DNA of 64,000 nucleotides from Gigaspora margarita (Eukaryota; Glomeromycota; Glomeromycetes; Diversisporales; Gigasporaceae), in contig WTPW01000338.1 in assembly GCA_009809945.1 (NCBI GenBank), positions 345,078-409,077 of the forward strand. Reading direction: 5' to 3'. Both the position numbers and the translations under genes were made by a program. The notes below the pieces were generated by a model, which saw nothing but the letters and a program-made list of their open reading frames with translations, had not been told where the DNA came from and made no database searches. Shown piece by piece: positions 43,114-54,920 of this stretch. The number at the start of each line of letters is the position of its first letter. Position 1 is the stretch's first letter.

Positions 43114-44727
43114 TTAAACCAAGGTTCGTATAAGTTCTATATACGATATTGTTAATAAAAATTTCAGGGTATGGTTTACGTGAAGTGCCTCTGTTAATAC
43201 TTTTTTTCCTTCAAAACCGATATTATTAGCTGCAAGATCTAAAGAAGTCAAAGCTGTATTTTTGTAAAGAGCCCTTGCCATTGCTTTTGCTACTTCGTCA
43301 TCAAGCTTATTAAGCCTAAAATTTAAGGAGATTAAAGATTTGTTTTTACAAAGAGCTTCTTCTAACGCTTTTGCTAATTTGGTAACCCCAAAACAATCTC
43401 CAACCCAGTTATTACTAATATCTAAAGAGACTAAAGATGTATTTTTACCGAGAGCTTCTGCTATTGCTATCCCTCCTTTTGTGCCAATTTTGTTGAAAGA
43501 AAGATTTAAAGAAGTAAGGGTGGTGTTTTTGCAAAGAGCTTCTGCAAATTCCTTTCCTCCCTTATCGCCAATAGAATTCCTACCAAAATCCAAAAAAGTC
43601 AAAGTATTATTTTCACCAAGAGCCTCTGCTAATGCTTTCACCCCTTCAGAACAAAATCGATTTTCTCTAAGATTCAAAGAAACCAGTGTGGTATTCTTGC
43701 TAAGGATCTTCGCTAATGCTTTATCATTTTCAGGTCCAAGATTGTCAAGTCGGTTAAGAGTTAAGGAAGTTAAAGTGACGTTCTTATAAAAGCCTATTGC
43801 TAATCCTTTTACTCCCTCTAAATCAAGGCTTGTCGGTATAAGTGTTAAAGAAGTTATAGAAGTATTCTCACATAGAGCTTTTGCTAATGCTCTTTGTCCG
43901 TTGAATCCAAAATCAATGTAATTAAAGGTCAAAGAAGTTAGAGTATTATTCTTGCAAAGTGCCTCTGCTAACTCTTCACCTCCATCTGAATCAAAGTTAG
44001 AGCACGAAATTTTCAACGATGTCAAGGTATTGTTTATGCGAAGAGCTTTTGCTAATTATTCTAAACGTTGATCGCAAGAAAGAACTAAAGAAGTTAAAAT
44101 AGTGTTCTTGCAAAGTGCCTCTGAAAATGTCCTATTTCCTTCATAACCAAGGCGACCACCTAAAAGTTCTAAAGAAGTCACAGTGGTGTTTTCGTTAATA
44201 ATCTCTATAACTTCGGAACCAAAGTATTCATTACCCCTGTTATCAATACTTAAAGAGACAATAGATGTGTTTCTGCAAAGATCTTCAATTGGTTTGTCAC
44301 ATATAACTCCATCAAATCTAATAGATAAATTTTTAAGTTTTCTACTTGTTCGTAAAAGCATTGCAACCAACGAACTTCTAACGGCATTTATAAAAAATGT
44401 ATCCTCGCCTGAATACAAATATTGGACTCCATCAAACAAATATTTGCCAACAGATGTAGTGTAACTAGTGTATTCAAATAATGGTTTTATATAATTTGAA
44501 GGAATAATTTGAAAAGGAATTAACGTCTGCTCTTCATCGTTTAATGTTAAAAGATATATTCTTAGTATAGAAAGTTCTTTGAAATAGACTGTTGGTTCGC
44601 TCCATAAGATTGGTACAACAATTCTACACCATTGACGGTTTACGAGAAGGCATGAGAATAAATTTCCATAATCGGTTTGGAAGTTGCTAAAAATTTCGAA
44701 AAGGCATTCGTTTGGTAATGTATTCAT
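43114..44727 (-). pseudogene. F-box / leucine-rich-repeat gene with one in-frame stop
   Basis: One frame of 538 codons is broken only by TAA at 44058-44056 (codon 224). It begins MNTLPNECLFEIFSNF.., an F-box (about residues 4-45: LVNRQWCRIVVPILW). A linker follows and then ribonuclease-inhibitor-type LRRs of ~28 residues (GxxALAEALxKNTTLTSLxLxxNxIG) from about residue 145 to the end, ~12 units. F-box proteins recruit substrates to SCF ubiquitin ligases, with LRRs as the substrate-binding part. Around the stop (..SCDQRLE*LAKALRINNTL) the LRR is also a few residues short. Read literally there are a 223-residue F-box half and a 303-codon LRR half. Either a recent pseudogene, a consensus error, or read-through. 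Ends ..LKFLLTISYIELIRTLV. Confidence 0.75.
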
Positions 44728-44850
44728 GTTAGAAGGATTTGAGTCTAATAATAAGATTTACAGCAAAACACCTGATTACTAATACATACACGTGAACGAT
44801 GCTGTCAGAATTTAGCTCGATCAGCCAATCAAATTTTTTAGGCAGTCACT
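44728..44850. promoter_or_regulatory. Divergent intergenic region
   Basis: 123 bp between the ATG of the F-box gene (minus) and the ATG of the small gene (plus). It probably carries both promoters. No TATA or other motif is distinctive in such AT-rich DNA. Confidence 0.3.
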
Positions 44851-45377
44851 ATGGCAAAACCTGATACTCCTGCGCCTATAGATGGGGGTGGTAATTTCTA
44901 CATTCAACCCCAAAATCGGGCGAATTATTTCTTTTTTACAGCTGTTTTCATAAATTCTGGGATTACTTATAAAATTTATTTCGGTCAAATTCTTGAATTC
45001 GGTGTTATCGTAATTGGATTTTCGGCATTAAGGGGTTTCAGAATTAAAATTCGTAAATCTTATTTTGATAAAATAAGAAGACGTATTTATGTACAAATCT
45101 TATTTATTTTTTAATTTCACATCGGCAACGTCAAATTAAACAAATAAATAATCTTTTAAAGGCACTTATGAATGAATTCTCAACTAGCACGAATAAGGCT
45201 ATTATTACTAAAGTTCTGGATAAAGAAATTGACAAACTATTGGTATTAATACAAGCCATAGAACTGGATCGATATCTTCCTATACGTGAAAGAACAATTA
45301 AATCTAACGATTTTTTTCAAGTTCTTTTACTTAATTATAATAGTGGCTTGAAAGTTCTCTTTATAGGCATAAAATAA
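44851..45377 (+). CDS. Small hypothetical protein, probably two exons
   Basis: Exon 1 44851-45090 encodes MAKPDTPAPIDGGGNFYIQP.. with a hydrophobic stretch (..YFFFTAVFINSGITY.., ..LEFGVIVIGFSAL..) and a basic end RIKIRKSYFDKIRRRIY. GTACAA at 45091 and TTTTAAAG ending at 45161 bound a 71 nt intron in phase 0. Exon 2 45162-45377 reads ALMNEFSTSTNKAIITKVLD..VLLLNYNSGLKVLFIGIK. Alternatively the sequence between is coding after a frameshift (..SHRQRQIKQINNLLKAL is protein-like), making it a pseudogene. Possibly one or two membrane segments. Family not recognised. Head-to-head with the F-box gene. Confidence 0.45.
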
Positions 45378-45394
45378 CTTAAGTAATATTTGTT

Positions 45395-45945
45395 AAGCTA
45401 TATAAAAAAAAACCATGTGTAAGTTTAATAAGTTATATAAAAAATAATTCAAGCGAAAGTTTAATAAGTTGTATAAAAAATAATTTAAGCAAAGGTTTAG
45501 TAAGTAATATAAGCGAAAGTTTAATAAGTTGTATAAAAAATAATTTAAGCAAAGGTTTAGTAAGTAATATAAAAAAAATAATTTAAACGAAGGTTTAGTA
45601 AGTTACAGTATATAAAAAGAATAATTTGAACAAAGATTTAATAAGTAATTTGAGCAAAGGTTTAGTAAGTTATATAGAAAAATAACTTAAGTGAAGGTTT
45701 AATAAATAATTTGAGCAAAGGTTCAGTAAGTAATTTGAGCAAAGGTTCAGCAAGTTATATAAAAAAATAATTTAAGAGAAGGTTTAATTAGTAATTTGCG
45801 CAAATGTTCAGTAAGTAATTTGAGCGAAACAGAAGGTTCAATAAGTAATTTGAGTTAAGATTCAGTATACTATAAGTCATTTGAGCCAAGGTTCAGTAAG
45901 TAATTTTTGAGCGAAGGTTCAGTAAGTAATTTGAGCGAAATTTTA
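45395..45945. repeat. AATTTGAGCAAAGGTTCAGT minisatellite
   Basis: More than 15 imperfect units of TAAGTAATTTGAGCAAAGGT, alternating in the left part with a longer form that includes TTATATAAAAAATAATTTA. Lies just after the stop of the small gene. Confidence 0.75.
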
Positions 45946-47480
45946 TTATTTACTCTGTATTTTGTTATTGCTAAATAGTTTGTTGATCTGCATAATGAAA
46001 AATTTTTACTTATTTCATCAAATGGGAGTCTCTAAACACTCCCATTTCATTTCCCCATTTGAAATTTTGGTACGCAAATATCTTTTTTTAAACTCTTATT
46101 TATTTCCAGAATACGCTATTTTTTTTTTAATTCTGAAACCCCTTATTATTAAATCGATTAGCTTTATTACTAATTATAATAAAACATGTGATCGTTTGCA
46201 TGTTAATGTCGTAATGGATTCGTCATAATTCATATTAATTAATAAACAGTTGGTCTTTATATTATTTTTTAAAAAATCGAATTTCGATCGATACGCGCAT
46301 TTCGCAACTTTGAAATTTAAAAAATCGACTTTCGTTCATTATGCGCACATTATATAACATTGAAATTAGATTAACTGAGATATGGATAACGTTAATAACA
46401 TGCGTTAATGAGTCATATACTGTGTATCACGAGAATTATAAAGTTTATAACATTCACTTATGATAGAAACAATAATAATTTCAACGCGAACTAAACCCTG
46501 ACCACATATTGTGATTATTATAATGACGAGCAAGTTTTGTTTGAGAATTTTTTACAGTAATTCTTGATAGAAGCCACGATAATTTCAATACAAACTCAAC
46601 CTTAAATGTATTATCTGTCGGGTAAGTTTGTAACAAAATTTTTCATGATAGAAATTACGATAACTTTAATACAAACTAATTCACCTTTTCGCCATTACAA
46701 TATAAACCACAATGGCTTATTCCTGCTGCGTCACTGGAATAACGAGTGAGGGTTGTAACCAAATATGTTCTTAATTAAAATTGGCTCAATTTTGACTATA
46801 TACTGTGTTAACAAGTTTCGTCCTGCTTTGATCAACTTATAATCACTTCAAAGACACCATATTTCATTAGTGAGCCTATTATACAGATGATTGATTAATG
46901 GACAAGTTCGATTCATAAGCAGTATATTTTACTTTTGCAAAGCAATTCTAGTCTTTGTCGTTAAGATCAAGTTTAGAATTAGAATCAACCATTAGTTGTT
47001 TACGAAATGAACTTATCTGTAAATTAATCATCTGTAAAATAAGCTTGTCGGTGAAATGAGTATCAATGAGATGTGGTTTCTTTAAAGTGTTGTTGACATG
47101 GACAGATTTCTTTGTAATGAACGATTATCAAGAGCCACGGCAATTTGGAGAGCTTGCCAAATGTAAGATTGGAAGATTTTATGAATTTACATTTCAATTT
47201 GTCACCTCGACCTTCATAGTTTTGTGCATGGTCCTCTAATATTTTGTTAGATGAACAAGTATTTTCTAATTAATGCTGTGATTACGTGTGACTAATGAAA
47301 TCGAATTACTAAGATTATAAAAATGTTATATCTTTTGTTACGAGGCTGCTTGAACATGAGATTTAGTTTGTTACGTGTACCAAACCATGCGCGGAATCAC
47401 ATGCTGCACAATTATCCTTAAATTTTAAATTTTTTTCCTATAAGAAAAGTGGTACAAGTGGTGGCATCGGGAATACTCGA
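45946..47480. other. Intergenic with diverged tandem repeats
   Basis: 46256-46380 has two ~60 bp units (AAAAAATCGAATTTCGATCG / AAAAAATCGACTTTCGTTCA). 46455-46690 has about two and a half ~105 bp units beginning TGATAGAA..GATAATTTCAA. The 88-codon frame at 45962 lacks family features. Confidence 0.4.
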
Positions 47481-47486
47481 ATGGCA

Positions 47487-48037
47487 CAGATCATGTGGCA
47501 TTGGGGTGTTCGATATACTATGTAAATCAAAACTATATGTGGTCATATAATAAAATTTATTAATGGATTTTTCGACAAGTGAAAATTTTATAACAATTAT
47601 TATGAAAATTTAAACAGATGCACAGCCTTAACAATTCGATAGAATTGATCGAAATTTTGCAAAGTCCATTATTACATTTTTACAAACAAAGTTACAGAGC
47701 CAATTTTTGAAAATACATACTAAATTCTTTCTTTCTTGCCTTTTTTTCAAGAAAAAAAAAAACTGGTATAATGGTTAAAGAAAAAAAAATTAATATATTA
47801 AAATTTTTATAATTAAGTAAAGAAAAGGTACTGTAACTTTGTTTGTAGAGATGAAATACTGGTCTCTGCAAAATTTTGACCAGTTCTATCGAACCATTAG
47901 GGCTATGCATCTATTTAAATTTTCATAATAATTGCTATAAAATGATCACTTGTCGAAAATTTTCATAAATACATTTTATTATATGACCACATATACTTTT
48001 GATTTACATAGTATATCGAACACCCCAATGTGGCATG
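47487..48037. mobile_element. Imperfect hairpin element (about 550 bp)
   Basis: ATGTGGCATTGGGGTGTTCG at the left is mirrored by CGAACACCCCAATGTGGCAT at the right. The arms run ~200 bp (..TGTGGTCATATAATAAAATT.., ..AACAAAGTTACAG..) at lower identity and meet around an A/T-rich loop near 47760. No ORF of note. Confidence 0.6.
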
Positions 48038-48821
48038 CACAGAAACATTTTACAGAATGGCACGGTATAAATGGCACAAAGGTGGCATGTATATCATGTC
48101 ATATGAAATGGTACGTTCAGATGGCACATATGTGTACATTATACACATGTTGGCTCGTGATATGTGTTGGCTCGTGATATGTGTTGGCTCGTTTCATGGT
48201 GAGTGAAAGATCAGTACATGATTTTTTTTTTAAAAAAAAGAGCAATATCATGATTTCACTGATGAAACTTCCCTGTGTCTAAACAAAAAAAAATTCTTGA
48301 CAAAATTTTACTTCATATGCAGTTGTCTTTTTCATCTTATATTGATTACTTATGTAAATTTATGTTTTAATAGTTAATCCACATCGTTATCATGGTGGCA
48401 CGTGAATTTACATTCATTATACATGCCAAATCCCATGTTGATTCGACTAGTAAACTATTGCAAAACTTGAGCCATTTACGGTCCAATTGGCACAGGCATA
48501 TGGTCCTACATGGTCCACAGAATCAGTACTTATTCAGACCATACCTGTACAGATTCAGATCTTGATCCATACTACAAAGAACTGTGCATATTCGATGCCA
48601 ACCCATGCCAATTTCGTCCGATTTTCTTATAGGGTTTACATGTCACATATGATCATACTGGTTCTGCGCAGCATCGCATGTCGCGCAGCTATCCTTATTT
48701 ACTATTAATCAAATATCACACAAATACGAAATTGACAAGACGTGATTGATTTTCTGGTCACATGATCTTCTGGCATCAATAATCTTTGAGATAAAAAATT
48801 AATTGATGTTAGGGTTTGGGT
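48038..48821. repeat. TGGCAC/TTGGCTCGT repeat patch and intergenic DNA
   Basis: 48040-48220 is rich in ATGGCAC and three near-tandem TTGGCTCGTGATATGTG units. The same texture recurs at 60470-60600 (TGTTGGCTCATTTTACAAAG). The rest is unremarkable. Confidence 0.4.
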
Positions 48822-49818
48822 CAGAGACCCGTAAAAATTTGTATATAAATTAATACAAATTAATACAAATTTAGATTGATTACGCAAATTAAAACAAATT
48901 TCTAAAAGTAAATTTTATGTGTATTCTATAAATTTGATTGGCTAATAATGTCAGATAGTGTGCTGAATTAAGTTTCTGTAAATGAATGAACATAAAGATG
49001 AGCAAGGTTAGAACAAAATTTTTGAGTAAATTTTTGATGTTTTCCAAAACAAATCGCAAATTAATATAAAATAATATCTTATTACAAATTAATACAAATT
49101 TTTGCAATAATGCAAATAAAGATTTTGTATAATACAAAAAATTTTTACAGGTCTCTGAGGAGCAAATCTTACGTTTTTGATACTCCTGCACTTACTTTTT
49201 TGATACTGATCGACATAAAAATCCCAGTAAAAATAAGAATTTTCAAAACTTTGAGCGAAGATATCTTGGCAACCATAAGACCAAATTTGGTAAAACTATT
49301 TTTATTTGAATTCTATGGAGCCATAGAATTCAAATAAAAAAAGTTTTACCAAATTTGGTCTTATGGTTGCCAAGATATCTTCGCTCAAAGTTTTGAAAAT
49401 TCTTATTTTTACTGGGATTTTCATGTCGATCAGTATCAAAAAAGTAAGTGCAGGAGTATCAAAAACGTAAGATTTGCTCCTCAGAGACCCGTAAAAATTT
49501 TTTGTATTATACAAAATCTTTATTTGCATTATTGCAAAAATTTGTATTAATTTGTAATAAGATATTAATTTTATATTAATTTGCGATTTGTTTTGGAAAA
49601 CATCAAAAATTTACTCAAAAATTTTGTTCTAACCTTGCTCATCTTTATGTTCATTCATTTACAGAAACTTAATTAAGCACACTATCTGACATTATTAGCC
49701 AATCAAATTTATAGAATACACATAAATTTTACTTTTAGAAATTTGTTTTAATTTGCGTAATCAATCTAAATTTGTATTAATTTGTATTAATTTATATACA
49801 AATTTTTACGGGTCTCTG
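48822..49818. mobile_element. 997 bp near-perfect palindrome
   Basis: CAGAGACCCGTAAAAATTTG at 48822 pairs with its complement ending at 49818. The arms (~498 bp) differ at only a few positions and meet at CTATGG AG CCATAG (49313-49326). The two mirrored 75-codon frames differ at only three residues, so the arms are recent or homogenised. The CAGRGACCC end is shared with 49837-50366. No TSD found. If transcribed it would give a long fold-back RNA. Confidence 0.75.
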
Positions 49819-49836
49819 TCGATTCTACGCCCTGGT

Positions 49837-50366
49837 CAGGGACCCATAAAAATTGTTTTGAGTAACGGGAAAAAATGTTTTGGGTAATAGCAAAAAATGT
49901 TTTTTATTGTGATATAAAATTTAGTTAATTTCAATTACAATAGTGTTTATTTTTATCATATTTATAAAAACGTATCTATGTTTTTATTATGTTTATAGAT
50001 TTTTTTACATTTTATATATATAATTTTTAACACAAAATTTTTCACGTTAGGGTTAGAATTAAGGTTTGGAAGGGGTTTTGGGGACGTAGAACATTTTCAC
50101 TTAGGACACCCTACACCGATTAATTTATAGGTGTATTGGCCTATGAATTTTTAAGATATTAATAGAATATAATAAATCACTATCCCAATGTTTTTTGCAC
50201 GTGAAATTACACAAATAAATGATTGGTGAATTAAAATAGCTAACCAATCAAATTTGCAAATTTTTGTACCATGCATAAATAAGAGCAAAAATTGTTTTAT
50301 AATGTGATATTCGATAAAAATTGTTTTATTGTTTTCTAATCTTTTCACAATTTTTACGTGTCCCTG
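49837..50366. mobile_element. hAT-like element (530 bp), 8 bp target-site duplication
   Basis: Ends CAGGGACCCATAAAAATTG and AATTTTTACGTGTCCCTG, flanked by exact GCCCTGGT at 49829-49836 and 50367-50374. CAGGG ends plus an 8 bp TSD fit hAT. The terminal ~20 bp resemble the neighbouring large palindrome, so both may use one transposase source. No transposase inside. Confidence 0.75.
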
Positions 50367-50374
50367 GCCCTGGT

Positions 50375-51484
50375 ATTGTCACAAATACAAAGAATTTTGT
50401 AGTTGACCAATCACGACAAGTCACGTGATTACATAATACAAATAGCAATCATGTGATTAAAGTGAGAAATTCTTCTGCACGTACGGGCCAGGGATCCGGA
50501 ATAATATCTATTTGATTTGACAAAAATTTATATCGATTTTGAAATATTGTTTGGCTAAATTTATATTACCCGGCCAAAATTATGCTATTCACTATTTTTA
50601 ATTCTGGCCAAAATATTAATGTTACACTGCAGCAAATTTTGCAAAAATATTGATTTGCCTAAATCTTTACTGATCGATACAAATCATTATCCAGTAAACT
50701 CTTATGACTATAGATTTATTTCTTGTTATTTTTTTGATGTGCTATGTCATAATTATGTTTATTCAAATTAAAACTTAGCTGGCCAATCACAACTTGAGAA
50801 GCGTGATTATAAATTGCTGAATAATACAAATATTGAGTCATTCATTATTGATAAATATCATAAAATTTGTTCAGTTGTGTAAATGATTAGTTGAATGTGC
50901 CACTGCGCAACACTCTTAGCCAAGCATTTGCCTGATTGGACAAATTTTGCAATATTAATCAATGCTATGATCAATATTCTATATCAGTTACATGATATAT
51001 TACATCCAAAATTTTATCATATAATTTTTATAAATGATACAAATTGACAAATTTAAATTTTTGAAAATTTTACCTGATACCTTAGCTTTAACACACAATG
51101 CTTCTTAAGCAAACCTGTAGCTGAAGTTTTTGCAAATAAGAAAATATAAAAAAATAAAAAGTTCTATATAAAGTAATATGGCTTCGAAAGTATACAATTA
51201 TTATGCTTTCTATCACTTGTTTTTTCTTCAGTTTGCAAATATCTGGTATAAAAAGTAGATTGTTAGATGTGCCAAAGTGAGAGCTTTCGCAAATGCATTT
51301 GGAAAAAGCTAGTCTATTATGAAAGTAATAATGAAAATTGTAAAAAACTGTTTTATGAATAGGTAGATCATATTAATTCGCCATTTTTTTTATGAAATTT
51401 GCTTTTTTTCATTTACTAGTATGGTCCCGTACAAAAATGTAGATACACTAATCTATTCATAATAAAAAAATTTTTAATAATTAA
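50375..51484. other. AT-rich intergenic DNA
   Basis: Nothing beyond scattered CACGTGATTA-like motifs at 50410-50470. Confidence 0.35.
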
Positions 51485-52719
51485 TGGGTATCCATTAGCC
51501 GCACTAAATTTAGTACAAAAAGCTTAATTTAGTACAGTTAAAAAACTGGAATTTAGAAAAATTTTTATTATTAACCTTATATCAAATTTTTATAATAGAT
51601 AAATATATATCTATTTAATCTACTTGTCATTTTAGAAGTATATCTTTTTGATAAACTTTAAATTTATTGGCTCAGAAATAAATTTAAAAATAAAAAATTA
51701 TTAAACTATAATACAAGTTTTTACTTATAATAAAATTTAATAATTATAATATAAAATTTTAATAAAACTATTTTTAATATAAAATATTTAATAAAAATTA
51801 ATTTTATTTATCAAATATTTTTAATATTTTATAATAATTTATAGTAAAATTAAATTTTTAAGCTAAAAATTTTGATTAAAAAATTTGATTAATTTTTAAA
51901 ATTTTAAGTTAATTGGTAATTAAAAAAAAATTTATTAAGCTAATAGCTCAAGATTTTTAAATAAAGTTTGTAGAGCTAGTTTTTCTGATTCTAATAATAA
52001 TAAAATCATTAAATTTGACCAAAAACTCACAAAAATACAAATATTTTTATATTTAGTTTTTATATATAAAGTATATATATATGTATATATATTTACAAAA
52101 AATATATAATTATAAAAACTAAAATTTATATAATTTATAAAATTTTTAGTAAAATTTAGCAAATTTATTTTTAAAATAATCAGAAAAGCTAGCTCTACAA
52201 ATTTCAATTAGAAATCCAAGGCTATTAGCTTAATAAAATTTTCATATTTCTACTCTTTTAAATTAAATTTACTATAAATTTACTATTAGTTTCCTATTAA
52301 TTTACTATTAATTTACTATAAATTTTATAAGTAAATTTAACCATTTTTGGCTTTGTATCCTCTAATGACAAATTAACTAATTTTATTTTAATAATTTTTT
52401 TTATACTTTTAAAATCAAATATAGACTAAAAATAATCTATAATTTTATTATTTTTATTATTATATTATAAAATTGATTTTTAATTATTTTTTTACTACTG
52501 TACTAAATTTAGTCCTTCAAATTTTGTGAAATATAAATTTTGTTTAAAGTTAATTTACACAAAACTTTTATATATAACTTTGACTAAAATTTTGCAAAAT
52601 AACAATACTAGTTTTAAAGTATATTTTAGCAAAGTTTTAAATAAAAATTATTTTTTGTTATTGTAAAATAATTTTTTTAAATTGTACTAAATTTAGTACA
52701 AAGGGCTATCAGATACCCA
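51485..52719. mobile_element. TTAA-flanked element (1235 bp)
   Basis: TGGGTATCCATTAGCC and GGGCTATCAGATACCCA are inverted, each followed inward by ACTAAATTTAGTAC. TTAA lies at 51481-51484 and 52720-52723. The interior is AT-rich and non-coding apart from a nested element at 51939-52229. TTAA suggests piggyBac/Kolobok-type. Confidence 0.65.
51939..52229. mobile_element. Nested TTAA-flanked MITE (291 bp)
   Basis: GCTAATAGC at the left and GCTATTAGC at the right, with TTAA immediately outside (51935-51938, 52230-52233). Inside, TTTGTAGAGCTAG pairs with CTAGCTCTACAAA. The element lies within 51485-52719. Confidence 0.6.
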
Positions 52720-52723
52720 TTAA

Positions 52724-53895
52724 TATAAACATTTAAATAACTTTATTTATTATTATTTTTTTATTTTATAACTGAGACCTTGCTCTTTATCTTTATTTAG
52801 AAAAAATATTATTTATATGCAAAAGAGAATAATATCTATAATCTATTAGTAAAAAAGAAACTCAGACTTTGTGAAGGCCTTCCACTACCAACAATGAGCA
52901 TCTGAGGCCTAACTGTTAGCTGAACAAGATTACAAATAACCTGTCAGACTTCAGAAATAAAATTGTTAACATCATAACCTAGTCTATTCTAACCGGCCCA
53001 GGTCCTAGTATGTTAAACGAAAAGCAGTCATATAAACTGGACTACTTAAACTGAGAGCTTCTAGAATCTTCTTCTAGCAGGTTCCCCAAGAGGTCTTGCA
53101 CATTAGTTCACATAACTTGTTTCCAAGCCACTCGTGATGGTTGTATCCAATATAGTCAGTATCTTTCCATTTTGGGAGCAGTAAACACTGCAGATCTTTT
53201 GAAGAGAGTAAGCGAAATCGCCCACTTTTTTGAAAATTCTGCACAAACCATCAACACCAAGGAAGGTTCACTTGTAACCAAGGTCAGGATAGTAATTCTT
53301 CCTGTAAAGTCCCATTTCTATCAGAGAGCCGCAAAGTACTTCTTGTTTTCAAACTCCAGCTATTTTGTTAAGTGATAAACTCTAAGCTTGTCAGCAGGTA
53401 GTCTATAAACTTTATCTCTAAATGACAAGTACCAAGGCTGAAGCAGTGAGTGACAAACTTTAAAGCTATTAGCAGATACTCAGTTGGCTGTATCTCTAAA
53501 TAATAGCTGCCTAGGTGCATGTTTTACTAAGTTTTCCTACTGTTTCTTTGAAACTTTACTTCTGAAGTGTTAGTGATTTTGTTGGTACAAGTGATTAGTG
53601 GATAAAGTTACGAAAAATCCTTTTTAACTTTATTTATTATATAGGTTCTGGGAAATATTTAAATATAAATTTTATTAAATATTTTTATTTTATAACAATT
53701 TTTGTCAATTCCTTATTTTTTCAATTTGTTTAATACAAAAATATAATTACACTAAAATTAAAAATTTAATTTTGTCTATATATAAAAGCCTTTTAATTTT
53801 AATAATCTATTTATAATTTTTTATACTAAATAAACCAAGTTCTAAGCTATCTTTTGATATAATTTTTATTATCTTTTTATAGATATTTAATTGTA
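52724..53895. other. Less AT-rich island, possible decayed element
   Basis: 52860-53560 has clearly higher GC than its surroundings and codon-like texture, e.g. the plus frame 53172-53375 (MGAVNTADLLKRVSEIAHFF..). No longer frame and no motif I recognise. Similar composition at 58320-59200. Perhaps the remains of a retroelement (inference). Confidence 0.35.
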
Positions 53896-54062
53896 TAATA
53901 ATTAGGGTGTTATTTTATGGAGACATGTCGCCATGGCGACCCCCGTGATCGACCAATCAAAGTCGATCATGTGTATCCTTATATTTTTTTGTTTTTTTTT
54001 TTTAAGTTTTTTTTTTAAGTTTTTTTTTTTTTTTTAATAATAATTTATTAATTTAATTTTTT

Positions 54063-54161
54063 NNNNNNNNNNNNNNNNNNNNNNNNNNNNNNNNNNNNNN
54101 NNNNNNNNNNNNNNNNNNNNNNNNNNNNNNNNNNNNNNNNNNNNNNNNNNNNNNNNNNNNN
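54063..54161. other. Assembly gap (99 N)
   Basis: Flanked on both sides by long T-runs, which probably caused the gap. Confidence 0.95.
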
Positions 54162-54224
54162 TTTTTTTTTTTAATTTATTAATTTATTTTTATTTTTAAA
54201 TTTTAATTTATTTTTTTTTTAGTC

Positions 54225-54920
54225 GAATACAGGAACGAAAATGAGAAGAACACGGGACGAAAACGAAGAAACACGGCACGAAAACGGGATGAAAACGGTG
54301 GACAAAAACAAGAAGAAAACGGAACGGGAATGGCAAGAAAACGGGACGAAAACGAGGATAAGAACGGCAGACTAAAGATCGACCAAGAACAAAGAAAAAG
54401 TCCACCAAGAAACGACCGGAAACCCCCACCGAAAAATGACGAATTTACTGAAAGAACCCACGAAAACTGACGAAGTTACCGAAGGAACCCGAAAACGACA
54501 AAGAACTTATAGGAAACCCCACCGAAAACCGATGAAAACTCACCAAAAAACGATGAAGAATCTTAAAAAGACGAAGAACCTTAAATAACGACGAGCCTAT
54601 TGAATTAACCACCGAAAAACAACTAGAAGTACCCACAAAAAAACAACCTACCGAATCACCAAAACGCGACTTCACGCTCCTACTGCGGCTCCAATGACGA
54701 CTCCAAAGAAACTGGAAAAAACAACTTACCGAATCACCGAAATACACCGCGACTCCTACTACGGCTTCGAAATCTACCGCGACTCCTACTATGGCTTCGA
54801 AATCCACCGCGACTCCTACTACGACTCCAATGACTACCGAAATCCACCACAACTTCACGCTCCTACTCCGACTCCAACGACGACTCCAGCGACGGCTCTA
54901 ACGACGGCTCCAGCGACGCT
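54225..54920. repeat. GC-rich tandem repeats: GACGAAAACGG and a 30 bp minisatellite
   Basis: 54235-54560 consists of imperfect GGACGAAAACGGGA / GAAAACGAAGA units. 54745-54840 has three 30 bp units (CGCGACTCCTACTACGGCTT then CGAAATCTAC). 54850-54920 has ACGACGGCTCCAGCGACG units. All frames across it encode simple repeats, so it is not a protein gene. Confidence 0.65.

Noticed and set aside
43340..44464. Plus-strand frames of 149 and 93 codons
   Set aside because: Antisense shadows of the regular LRR repeats of the F-box gene.
45395..45945. Regularly spaced repeats that could suggest a CRISPR array
   Set aside because: Units are adjacent and imperfect with no unique spacers, and the genome is eukaryotic.
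49110..49529. Two nearly identical 75-residue proteins on opposite strands
   Set aside because: They are the two arms of the 997 bp palindrome; no evidence of coding.
48814..49826. 8 bp TSD for the 997 bp palindrome
   Set aside because: The flanks GTTTGGGT and TCGATTCT do not match, so its insertion mechanism is not claimed.
53172..53375. 67-codon ORF MGAVNTADLLKRV as a gene
   Set aside because: Short, with no recognisable domain and no extension; kept only as a hint of a decayed island.
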